A stretch of DNA of 64,000 nt, from positions 1,528,873-1,592,872 of the forward strand of contig NZ_GL945017.1 in assembly GCF_000218235.1 (NCBI RefSeq), read 5' to 3'. Each line of letters begins with the position of its first letter. The first letter of the stretch is position 1. The position numbers were made by a program, and so were the translations under genes. The notes below the pieces were generated by a model, which had not been told where the DNA came from, ran no database searches, and worked only from the letters and a program-made list of their open reading frames with translations. Positions 44,071 to 53,500 of this stretch are shown one piece after another. This stretch comes from Hallella multisaccharivorax DSM 17128. GTDB taxonomy: Bacteria; Bacteroidota; Bacteroidia; Bacteroidales; Bacteroidaceae.

Positions 44071-46509
44071 ATGAAGGTATTAAAATTCGGCGGGACATCA
44101 GTAGGTTCCGTAAAAAGCATCCTCAGTTTAAAGCGTATTGTGGAAAAAGAGGCCAAACGACAACCCATTGTCGTTGTCGTCAGCGCCCTCGGCGGGATTA
44201 CCGACCAACTCATCTCTACTTCTCATCTCGCTCGTGAAGGCAAGGAGGAGTGGAAACTACAATTCGAGCAGATGGTTGACCGACACCACAAGATGATCGA
44301 CACCATTATCACAGAAAACAATGACCGAGAAGCACTTTTCAATAAGGTAGATGCCCTATTTGAGCAACTGCATTCCATTTATTTTGGTGTTTACCTTATC
44401 CATGATCTCAGTAAGAAGACTCTTGACGCCATCGTCAGCTATGGAGAACGCCTAAGTTCCAATATTGTTGCGACGCTCGTTAAAGGCTCTCGATGGATGG
44501 ACTCACGCCTTTTCATCCAAACCACGACATCCCAAAATGGCAAGACTATCCTCGACAGCGACCTGACCAACCACCTCGTAAAAGAAGCCTTTAAGGACAT
44601 GGCACGCATTTCCCTTGTGCCGGGGTTCATCTCTTCAGATAAAGATTCGGGAGAAACCACCAATCTTGGCCGTGGAGGATCCGACTATACTGCCGCTATC
44701 ATTGCTGCCAATCTTGATGCTGAGCTATTGGAGATATGGACCGATGTGGACGGCTTTATGACTGCTGATCCACGTGTCATTAAAACGGCCTATACCATAG
44801 ACGAGTTGAGCTATGTGGAAGCCATGGAGCTCTGTAACTTTGGAGCAAAGGTGGTTTACCCCCCGACTATCTATCCTGTACGTATCAAGAATATCCCTAT
44901 CCGAGTAAAGAACACCTTCAATCCCGATGCGCCCGGTACCATTATCAAAGATACGATTGAGAATGATCACAAGCCAATCAAAGGTATCTCAAGTATCAAG
45001 AATACCTCACTTATCAATGTTTCCGGCCTTGCCATGGTGGGCGTCATTGGCGTTAATCGCCGCATCTTCACAGCTTTGGCCAACAAGGGCATTTCCGTGT
45101 TTATGGTTTCCCAGGCCTCTTCAGAGAACTCCACATCTATTGGCGTCCGTGACGAAGATGCCAAAGAGGCCGTCCGCGTACTCAATAACGAGTTTGCCTC
45201 CGAGATTGAAGACGGAGCCATGTACCCCATGCATGTTGAAAGCAATCTTGCCACTGTGGCCATCGTGGGAGAAAACATGAAGCATGCCGCCGGCATAGCC
45301 GGAAAGCTTTTTGGCACACTCGGGCGAAGTGGCATCTCTGTCATTGCCTGCGCACAGGGAGCCTCTGAGACAAATATCTCGTTTGTCGTACAAGGCGCTG
45401 AACTGCGAAAGACCATGAACGTGCTACACGATTCATTCTTCCTTTCTGAATATAAGGTGCTCAACCTCTTCATTTGTGGCATCGGGACGGTAGGCGGAAA
45501 GCTCATTGAGCAGATACGCTCACAATATGAGAATCTTAAAGAGCACTCGCGCCTGAAACTCAACGTCGTAGGTGTGGCAAGCTCTCACAATGCCATCTAT
45601 TCGCGCGACGGCATCGACCTCGTCAACTATCGCGAGCTTCTTCAAGCATCTGAACCCAGCAACCCACAGAAGCTTCGCGACACTATTCTTTCAATGAACA
45701 TCTTCAATGCTGTCTTCGTCGATTGCACAGCATCCAAAGACATAGCAGGACTTTACCAGTCACTGCTCGACCATAACGTGAGCATTGTTGCGGCCAACAA
45801 GATTGCTGCCAGCTCGGCATACACTGACTACGCACGACTTAAAGCAACCGCCCTTAAGCGAGGCATCAAGTTTCTTTTCGAGACCAATGTGGGTGCAGGG
45901 CTTCCAATCATAGGAACCATCAACGATCTTCGCAACTCAGGTGACTGTATCTTAAAGATTGAAGCCGTTCTCAGCGGCACACTCAATTACATTTTCAATA
46001 AGATCTCCGCACAGTGTCCGTTCTCTCAAACAGTAAGAAGTGCCAAAGAGGAAGGTTATTCCGAGCCGGATCCACGCATCGACCTCAGTGGTACCGATGT
46101 CGTGCGTAAGATTGTGATTCTGGCGCGTGAGGCAGGCTATAAGGTAGAACAAGCAGATGTCGAGAAGCATCTCTTCGTACCTGACAGATTTTTCGAAGGC
46201 TCACTTGAGGATTTCTGGATGCATCTGCCTGAACTCGACGCAGATTTCGAGAAACAGCGCAAGACCATCGAGGCAGAGGGCAAGCGGTGGCGCTTCGTCG
46301 CCACTATGGATTATGGCAAGGTGAGTGTAGAGCTGAAAGCCGTGAACCAGCAGAGCCCATTCTACAATCTTGAAGGCAGCAACAACATTGTCCTCCTAAC
46401 CACAGAGCGCTATAAGAAATACCCCATGCTCATTCAAGGCTATGGTGCCGGCGCCAGTGTTACTGCGGCAGGAGTCTTCGCCAATATCATAAGTATTGCC
46501 AACGTTTAA
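44071..46509 (+). CDS. thrA: Bifunctional aspartokinase / homoserine dehydrogenase I
   Basis: An 812-residue fusion catalysing the first and third steps from aspartate to homoserine. The N-terminal kinase begins KFGGTSVGSVKS and has TDVDGFMTADPR; two ACT domains (about residues 310-460) follow and allow feedback control by threonine. The dehydrogenase starts near residue 465 with a Rossmann motif in FICGIGTVGGKLIEQ and has the catalytic segment IEAVLSGTLNYIF. Length and order match E. coli ThrA. It opens an operon with the homoserine-kinase-like gene (15 bases on) and thrC. Confidence 0.96.
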   Translation: MKVLKFGGTSVGSVKSILSLKRIVEKEAKRQPIVVVVSALGGITDQLISTSHLAREGKEEWKLQFEQMVDRHHKMIDTIITENNDREALFNKVDALFEQLHSIYFGVYLIHDLSKKTLDAIVSYGERLSSNIVATLVKGSRWMDSRLFIQTTTSQNGKTILDSDLTNHLVKEAFKDMARISLVPGFISSDKDSGETTNLGRGGSDYTAAIIAANLDAELLEIWTDVDGFMTADPRVIKTAYTIDELSYVEAMELCNFGAKVVYPPTIYPVRIKNIPIRVKNTFNPDAPGTIIKDTIENDHKPIKGISSIKNTSLINVSGLAMVGVIGVNRRIFTALANKGISVFMVSQASSENSTSIGVRDEDAKEAVRVLNNEFASEIEDGAMYPMHVESNLATVAIVGENMKHAAGIAGKLFGTLGRSGISVIACAQGASETNISFVVQGAELRKTMNVLHDSFFLSEYKVLNLFICGIGTVGGKLIEQIRSQYENLKEHSRLKLNVVGVASSHNAIYSRDGIDLVNYRELLQASEPSNPQKLRDTILSMNIFNAVFVDCTASKDIAGLYQSLLDHNVSIVAANKIAASSAYTDYARLKATALKRGIKFLFETNVGAGLPIIGTINDLRNSGDCILKIEAVLSGTLNYIFNKISAQCPFSQTVRSAKEEGYSEPDPRIDLSGTDVVRKIVILAREAGYKVEQADVEKHLFVPDRFFEGSLEDFWMHLPELDADFEKQRKTIEAEGKRWRFVATMDYGKVSVELKAVNQQSPFYNLEGSNNIVLLTTERYKKYPMLIQGYGAGASVTAAGVFANIISIANV

Positions 46510-46524
46510 TAACTCAGGATAACC

Positions 46525-47799
46525 ATGAAGCACATTATTATATTAGGTGATGGCATGGCCGACCATGCTGTCAGCCGTCTGGGAGGGCAGACACTCTTAC
46601 AGGCAGCCGACACCCCTTACATGGACATGCTTGCCCGCAAAGGACGCACCGGCAGGCTGACAACCATTCCCGACGGATTTCTTCCTGGATCTGAAGTTGC
46701 CAACAGCACGATTCTCGGTTATGACCAAAATAAAGTGTACGAAGGACGTGGACCATTGGAGGCTGCCAGCATCGGCTACGCCATGGCGCCCGAAGACCTG
46801 GCACTGAGACTCAATGTCATTTGTGTAGGAGACGGAACCATCATCAGTCACAACGGAGGCAATCTGACGACAGAAAACGGCGCGCTGCTTATGCAGTATC
46901 TTAACGAAAAGCTCGGAGACGCTACTGTCAAGTTCATCCCCGGCATCCAGTACCGTCATTTACTTATCGTCAAGCGCGCCAGCAAACACATCATGTGCGC
47001 GCCCCCTCACGATCACCCCGGAGAAAAGTGGCAGTCATTGCTCGTCAAGCCTGAGGAGGGATGGGCGAACCGGAGAGAACCTGTCATTGGATTCGACGGT
47101 AAGCCTACAGGAGAAGAGCGCATGACTGCACAAGAGACAGCCGACTTGCTCAACAATCTGATCATCAAGAGCAAAGAGTTGTTAGAAGCACATCCCTATA
47201 ACCAGGAGAAAACCGCAAGAGGTGAACGTATGGCCAATCTTATCTGGCCATGGGGAGGAGGTTACCGGCCCTCTATGAAGACCCTGCGCGAGAAATATCC
47301 ACAGATCAAGAGCGGCACCTGCATCTCCGCTGTTGACCTCATCCGTGGCATCGGACAATATGCAGGGCTTGACGTGGTAAAGGTGCCACGAGCCACGGGG
47401 TTAGCCAATACCAATTACGAAGGCAAAGTCGCTGCGGCACTCACCGCACTCTACAACCAAGACTTCGTCTTCATTCATTGCGAGGCAAGCGATGAGGCCG
47501 GACACGACGGAAACCTTGAACTGAAACTCAAGACCATTGAGAATCTTGACCGCCGCGTAGTGGAGCCCATCTACAACGAAGTGAAACAATGGAAAGAGCC
47601 TGTAGCCATCGCAGTCCTACCCGACCATCCTACTCCCGTAGAGGTACGTACCCATGTCAAGGAACCTGTGCCTTTTCTGATCTGGCATCCCGGCATAGAG
47701 CCTGATAACGTACAAGTCTATGACGAGGTGTCGTGTGTTGCGGGAGCTTACGGCATGCTACATCTCACTGAATTCATGGACAAATTCATGACACTTTGA
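46525..47799 (+). CDS. ApgM-like phosphotransferase, probable homoserine kinase
   Basis: A 424-residue member of the archaeal-type cofactor-independent phosphoglycerate mutase (ApgM) branch of the alkaline phosphatase superfamily. Metal-site motifs are ILGDGMADH near the start, PGSEVANSTILGYD (nucleophile Ser/Thr region) and HCEASDEAGHDG near residue 315. Alone it would be called a phosphoglycerate mutase. However, it sits between thrA and thrC, where homoserine kinase is needed, and no GHMP-type thrB is present. Genetic work in Bacteroides and some other anaerobes supports this family supplying that activity. Homoserine phosphorylation is therefore the better call, by context. Confidence 0.82.
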   Translation: MKHIIILGDGMADHAVSRLGGQTLLQAADTPYMDMLARKGRTGRLTTIPDGFLPGSEVANSTILGYDQNKVYEGRGPLEAASIGYAMAPEDLALRLNVICVGDGTIISHNGGNLTTENGALLMQYLNEKLGDATVKFIPGIQYRHLLIVKRASKHIMCAPPHDHPGEKWQSLLVKPEEGWANRREPVIGFDGKPTGEERMTAQETADLLNNLIIKSKELLEAHPYNQEKTARGERMANLIWPWGGGYRPSMKTLREKYPQIKSGTCISAVDLIRGIGQYAGLDVVKVPRATGLANTNYEGKVAAALTALYNQDFVFIHCEASDEAGHDGNLELKLKTIENLDRRVVEPIYNEVKQWKEPVAIAVLPDHPTPVEVRTHVKEPVPFLIWHPGIEPDNVQVYDEVSCVAGAYGMLHLTEFMDKFMTL

Positions 47800-47839
47800 A
47801 GTTTACCAGTGTTATTTGATCAATCCAAGATTTTTTTCT

Positions 47840-49165
47840 ATGAAATACTATAGCACCAATCATCAGGCTCCCGTCGCGACACTCCATGACGCTGTAGAGC
47901 AGGGACTTGCTCCCGACCGCGGACTCTACATGCCTGAACAAATCAGGCAGTTATCCGAAGAGTTCTATCTGCATATCGGAAAGCTTTCTTTTCAAGAGAT
48001 TGCCTTCGAGGTGGCAAAGGCCTTCTTCGGCGATGATGTCGACGAGGCCTCCCTGAAGCAAATTGTCTACGATACGTTGACATTTGACACACCGGTCGTA
48101 AAAGTCGATGACAACATCTACACACTGGAGCTCTTCCATGGTCCCACGTTCGCTTTCAAAGACGTAGGTGCCAGGTTCATGGCCCGTCTGCTCCAATACT
48201 TCATCCGCAAGGATCGTGAGCACACAGGCGACAACCGGATTGTCAACGTGCTTGTAGCTACCTCCGGAGACACAGGGTCAGCAGTGGCAAACGGTTTCCT
48301 CGGGGTGGATGGTATCCATGTTTACGTGCTCTATCCCAAAGGCAAAGTCAGCAAAATTCAGGAAAGCCAGTTTACTACCCTCGGACGTAACATCACCGCC
48401 ATTGAAGTTGACGGTGTCTTCGACGACTGCCAAGCACTTGTCAAGAGCGCGTTTATGGACCGCAATCTTACTTCGCACATGATTCTAACCTCGGCCAACA
48501 GCATCAATGTAGCACGCTTCCTCCCACAGGCATTCTATTATTTCAACGCCTATGCCCAGCTGAAACAGATGGGTGCATTGAAGTCAAAACTAACGGTCTG
48601 CGTGCCATCAGGCAATTTTGGCAACATTACCGCAGGACTCTTTGCCAAGAAGATGGGACTTCCCATTGACCATTTCATTGCCGCCAACAACGCTAATGAC
48701 GTGTTCTACAACTATTTACAGACCGGTATCTATACGCCCATGGCCAGCAAACAGACACTGGCCAATGCCATGGACGTTGGAGCTCCCAGCAATTTTGCAC
48801 GCATCATAGATCTCTACGGAGACTACAATGCCATTACAAGAGATATCAGCGGGGCGACCTACGCGGATAATCGCATCCGTGAAACCATGAAGCAATGCTT
48901 TAAAGAAAACGGATACATACTTGATCCACACGGTGCCTGCGGCTATCAGGCATTAAGGGAACAGCTCCCCGCAGACAGCGTGGGAGTGTTCTTAGAAACA
49001 GCCCATCCTGCTAAATTCAAAGAGAAAGTGGATGCTATCATTGGTACCGACATCACTATTCCAGAACGCCTCCAGGCATTCATGCGAGGCAAGAAGCAAA
49101 GCATAGGGATGGTCAACGATTTCAAGGCATTCAAAGACTACCTCCTCAAACAACCACAAGAATGA
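47840..49165 (+). CDS. thrC: Threonine synthase
   Basis: A 441-residue fold-type II PLP enzyme converting O-phosphohomoserine to threonine. The PLP lysine lies in FAFKDVGARFM (near residue 107). ATSGDTGSAVANGF binds the cofactor phosphate, and VPSGNFGNITAGL is the glycine-rich loop. The N-terminal YYSTNHQAP and VEQGLAPDRGLYMP are typical of the longer bacterial ThrC. The start at 47840 (MKYYSTN) is preferred to an in-frame upstream ATG eight codons earlier. Its stop overlaps the start of the RNA methyltransferase gene by 4 bases (ATGA). Confidence 0.95.
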   Translation: MKYYSTNHQAPVATLHDAVEQGLAPDRGLYMPEQIRQLSEEFYLHIGKLSFQEIAFEVAKAFFGDDVDEASLKQIVYDTLTFDTPVVKVDDNIYTLELFHGPTFAFKDVGARFMARLLQYFIRKDREHTGDNRIVNVLVATSGDTGSAVANGFLGVDGIHVYVLYPKGKVSKIQESQFTTLGRNITAIEVDGVFDDCQALVKSAFMDRNLTSHMILTSANSINVARFLPQAFYYFNAYAQLKQMGALKSKLTVCVPSGNFGNITAGLFAKKMGLPIDHFIAANNANDVFYNYLQTGIYTPMASKQTLANAMDVGAPSNFARIIDLYGDYNAITRDISGATYADNRIRETMKQCFKENGYILDPHGACGYQALREQLPADSVGVFLETAHPAKFKEKVDAIIGTDITIPERLQAFMRGKKQSIGMVNDFKAFKDYLLKQPQE

Positions 49166-49956
49166 TCAGCAAAGCAAAAATAAAGCTCATCCGCTCTCTC
49201 GACAATAAGAAAGCCCGCCGAAAGAGCGGGGTGTTTGTAGCAGAAGGACCAAAAGTGGTCGGAGACCTGCTCCAGAAAGAGCAGGCCAAGATAGTCATAG
49301 CAACAGAGGATTGGATAACTGAAAACTGCAAGTTGATAACTGATATCGAAGTCATCAAAGTAGATGCCGAAGAACTGAGAAAAGCTTCACTTCTCCAACA
49401 CCCTCAACAAGTGCTTGCCTTGTTTCCACTGCCACAGGAGAAAACTGATCCCCAGGCACTCCTCCCGCTGTTGGTAGGCCAACGCAATGGTGGAAGAGAG
49501 GCATTGGTCATCGCCCTTGACGGTGTGCAAGATCCAGGTAACCTTGGAACCATCATCCGCGTAGCCGACTGGTTTGGCATTGAGGACGTGATCTGTTCAC
49601 TCAGTACGGTTGATGCCTACAGCCCAAAGGTAATCCAGGCAACCATGGGAAGCATCGCACGGGTACGTGTACACTATACAGATCTGGAGCGCCTCATCAC
49701 CAGTCTGCCAAAAGACTTTCCTGTCTATGGGACTTGTCTCAATGGAGCCGACCTCTATGAGCAGCAACTCTCCGATAGCGGCCTGATTGTTATGGGCAAT
49801 GAGGGAAATGGTATATCACCTGCCATAAAGGCCCTTCTCAACCGCCGGCTTCTTATCCCCAATTATCCTAAGGAACGGGCTACAGCCGACAGCCTAAATG
49901 TCGCCATTGCAACCGCCATCACCTGCGCGGAATTCAGGAGAAGAACCGTTTCTTAG
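49162..49956 (+). CDS. TrmH/SpoU-family RNA 2'-O-methyltransferase
   Basis: A 264-residue SPOUT methyltransferase. An N-terminal substrate-binding domain (about residues 1-95) is followed by the knotted SpoU domain. Its motifs are ALDGVQDPGNLGTIIR (motif 1), VMGNEGNGIS (motif 2) and IPNYPKERATADSLNVAIA (motif 3, with the SAM-binding loop). It methylates a ribose in rRNA or tRNA; which nucleotide cannot be told. It overlaps thrC by 4 bases, so it is translated with the threonine operon, which may be only genome economy. Confidence 0.9.
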   Translation: MISKAKIKLIRSLDNKKARRKSGVFVAEGPKVVGDLLQKEQAKIVIATEDWITENCKLITDIEVIKVDAEELRKASLLQHPQQVLALFPLPQEKTDPQALLPLLVGQRNGGREALVIALDGVQDPGNLGTIIRVADWFGIEDVICSLSTVDAYSPKVIQATMGSIARVRVHYTDLERLITSLPKDFPVYGTCLNGADLYEQQLSDSGLIVMGNEGNGISPAIKALLNRRLLIPNYPKERATADSLNVAIATAITCAEFRRRTVS

Positions 49957-50078
49957 AAAGATGACGCAAGTCCAATCCCTACTCCGGCTGAGCCTATTAA
50001 ATAGGATATCAAACTCTCAATGGCGAGCGACTAAACCTATAAGCCGTTTGTCAAGGCTTCGCTATCAAAATATATTCT

Positions 50079-50200
50079 CATTGCATCTACATCGTAATGG
50101 CAACGCGTTTACACCGTAATGGCAACGCGTCTACACTGTAAAGGCAATGCGTCTACACCGTAAAGGCAATGCGTCTACACCGTAAAGGCAACGCGTTTAC
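50079..50200 (+). repeat. 22-bp tandem repeat array (locus 4)
   Basis: A degenerate unit (50079-50098) is followed by four good 22-base units starting at 50099, 50121, 50143 and 50165 and a partial one at 50187-50200. Units read GGCAAYGCGT then YTACACYGTAAW, the same consensus as loci 1-3. The right end merges with the IS1595 transposase remnant at the shared string GTAAACGCG (read leftwards). Confidence 0.9.
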
Positions 50201-50338
50201 CCATCACCTCACGTAGCTCATGCATAATCATTCCTTTCCAATAGTCAAATATAAGCCTGCAATTTTTATAATTTTTATACCAAGGATTGTCCAGACAGTA
50301 TAAACTTTGCTATTTTGGATGATTGCGGATATTCATTT
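50191..50338 (-). pseudogene. Deletion remnant of an IS1595-family element
   Basis: Positions 50223-50338, read on the minus strand, match the 5' end and start codon region of the element at 63087-63193 closely over about 105 bases; this copy has one extra block of about 9 bases. At the tenth codon (MFDYWKGMIM) the sequence jumps to HELREVMGKR. That equals an internal segment (HKLRDVMGKR) of the intact transposase, so about 325 bases and 110 codons are missing. After that it runs into the 22-bp array. The remnant cannot encode a transposase. Confidence 0.85.
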
Positions 50339-50390
50339 AACTTTTTTATCCAACTGGCGTAAAATCCGAAAAATTTTATGTAAGTTTGCA
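50337..50390 (+). promoter_or_regulatory. Shared promoter block upstream of SusC (copy B)
   Basis: TTAACTTTTTTATC, AACTGGCGTAA and AATTTTATGTAAGTTTGCA repeat the order seen upstream of the MFS gene at 16868-16922. TAAGTTTG at 50381-50388 is the -7 box, giving a leader of about 185 bases before the SusC start. The IS1595 remnant ends directly at the left edge of this block. Confidence 0.65.
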
Positions 50391-50576
50391 GTCGGATAAT
50401 GATAGAAAAGTATTATCAAAGAAAGAGTTCTTTTAAGATCGTAATAAGAGTTATAACGAAAACAATTAACCATTATGAGCGAATCAAGTGATGGTGTTCA
50501 GTTTAAGTAAAGACTGTTTTTCGATTAGTAAAGGATTGTCTTTTGATTAGTAAGTAAATATTAATTATAGAGAAAG

Positions 50577-53500
50577 ATGCACAAGATGAATTTTCTCCAA
50601 CGTATTACCTGCGTCCTTATTCTGAATCTTTTATGCTTTGGACCATTATGTCTTCCTGCTTCAGCACAAGACTTCGATGGTGCTAAGGTAACGCTTTCTT
50701 TGCAGGATGCAACAATTGAATCCTTTGCAAATGAGGTTGCTAAGCAAACGGGTATAGTAGTGAAATTTGCTGATGAGGATGTTAAGTCGCTCAAAGGAGT
50801 AACCCTTTCCGTTCGCGGCCAGTCAGTCACAAGTTTATTGGTGAGCCTCTCCAATCAACTTCCGTTTACTTATTCGGTTGATGGAAACACCCTCACCTTT
50901 GCCAAGAAGGTAGTTGCTCAACGCAAAGGAACCATCAAAGGTCAGGTTACTGACGCCAATGGCGAGCCAATCATTGGTGCCATTGTCCGCATGGAAGGCG
51001 TTAATGGTGGCTTCGTAACCGATATCAATGGTGAATATCGGATACAAACGGATCAGAAGGAGGCGCACCTTACGGTGTCCTACATCGGTTATAAGACCGT
51101 AACAAGGACTGTTAAGAATGGAGCAGCAGCCAACTTCACCTTGAGAGAGGACTCTAAAGAGATGCAGGAGGTTGTTATTACGGGTTATCAAACTAAGAAC
51201 AAGAACTCGTTTACGGGTTCTCAAGTAGCCGTGACACGCGATCAGTTGATGAATGTGAGTACGAAGAATGTGTTGCAAAGTATATCTTCCTTCGTTCCAG
51301 GTATGGTCATCACCGATGATAACCTCAAGGGTTCTGACCCTAACAAGGTGGCTGAGATCAATATTCGTGGACGTGCCACCTTTGAGGGACAGGCTAATAC
51401 CCCAGTCTATGTAGTCGATGGTGCACAGGTAACAGCAGAGTATGTTGCCGACATGGATATGAATGATATAGAGACCGTAACCGTCTTGAAGGATGCTTCA
51501 GCGTCAGCCCTTTATGGTGCGAAAGCGTCAGCTGGTGTGATTGTCATCACTACCAAGACATTGAAAGGTGGTAAGCTGAAATTGAATTATAGTGGAACCG
51601 TTCGTTTGTCAACGCCAGACTTGCATGATTATCACCTCCTGAATGCTCGTCAGAAACTTGAGTATGAGCGTTTAGCAGGCTTGTTCACTGATACAGATCC
51701 AGCCCGTCAGTACCAGTACGACCGCGACTATGCACGCATATATAACGATGTTCAGCGTGGAGTAGAGACTGATTGGCTATCGAAGCCATTGCGTAATGCC
51801 TTCTCACAATCACATAGTTTGAGCATTGATGGTGGTGATGAGCGTGCCAAATATAACCTTGGAGTACGTTATGGAAAGGACTCCGGAGTGATGAAGGGGT
51901 CTGATCGTACCCGCTTATCAACCAACTTCCGCCTCTCATATAACGTCTCGGGCAAGTTCTTCATATCGAATAATTCAACGTTAACATCGGTTACTAATCA
52001 TGAATCACCGTATGGTGACTTCTCCGATTGGGTAAAGATGAACCCTTATGAAAACCCTTACGATGCAGACGGGCAGTTGCGTTCTTCGCTCTATCATGAC
52101 CTTGCCAACCCATTGTATGATGCCTCATTAGGTAGTTACAACAAGTCGAATAACCTCGACTTCCTCAATACCACGAGTGTCCAGTTATGGTTTGGTGATA
52201 AGATTCGATTGGATGGTGACTTCACAATCGACCGCAGTAAGCAAGACAGACGTGTGTTTACTTCACCTTTCTCGTATAATGAGAAGATCACAAAAGCAGT
52301 CAACCAGCGAGGCTCACTGTCAGATAACTGGACCAATACAACCGCCTTCCAAGGTAAGGTAATGCTGTCTTATAACAACTACTTCTTCAAGAAGTTGTTC
52401 TTAACAGCTATGGGTGGTAGTAGTATAGAGTCGACTTCTACAGACGTAGCAGGCTATCGCTCAGTTGGATTCTACTCTGACCAGTTGGGCCATCCAGCCT
52501 TTGCAACCTCTTATGATACCAATAGTCACCCCAGTGGTTCAGATACAGAAACAAGGGGAGTAGGCTTCTTTGTGAATGCAAACACTATATGGGATAACAA
52601 GTACTTCCTCGATCTCATCTATCGTTATGAAGGCTCCTCCCGATTCGGAAAGAACCAACGCTTTGCTCCTTTCTGGAGTGTCGGAGGTGGTTGGAACATC
52701 CATAATGAGAAGTTCATGAAGGGAACTCCCATCCAATTACTCAAGTTGCGTGCTAGCATAGGATACCTTGGTAACATCAACTTCAACCCTTATCAGTCAT
52801 TAACAACGTATAGTTACAGCAGCTCTTACTTCTATGGTAAGGGTACAGGTGCCACACCTATTACTATAGGTAACCCCGACTTGAAGTGGGAACGCACGTT
52901 GAGTACGAATATCGGTGTCGACTTCACTGCTTTCCACGGACGTATCGACCTCTCTGCCGACTACTATATCAAGAATACAGATAACCTGCTTTTGGATATT
53001 ACCAAGGCACCATCAGTAGGTGTATCCACCTCTCGTGAGAATATTGGAGAGGTTCAGAACACAGGTTTCGAGCTTCGTGTTCGCACCTTCCCAATACAGA
53101 CGGAGGACTGGCAATGGTCGCTTGGTTTCACCTATGCATATAATAAGAATAAGATCAAGAAGATAAGTAATGCGCTCCGTGCACTCAATGAGCAGAACCT
53201 CGCAAAGGGTGGTGTCGCACCACTTCCTGTATATGAGGAAGGTCAGTCGTTGACAGCTTTGAAGGTTGTTCCATCCGCTGGTATCGACCCAGTAACAGGT
53301 CAGGAGATCTTCATCAAGCGTAATGGTAACTACACATTTACCTATGATCCGAATGATAAAGTCATCTTTGGTGATACGAATCCAATCGGTATCGGATCTA
53401 TCAACTCCTACCTTACTTATAAGCGATTTGCCCTTAGCTGCACCTTTCAATACTCATTTGGTGGAGCCTTGTATAACGAGACTCTCGCTACAAAGGTAGA

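Noticed and set aside
46525..47799. Glycolytic phosphoglycerate mutase
   Set aside because: Sequence alone allows it, but the position between thrA and thrC favours homoserine kinase.
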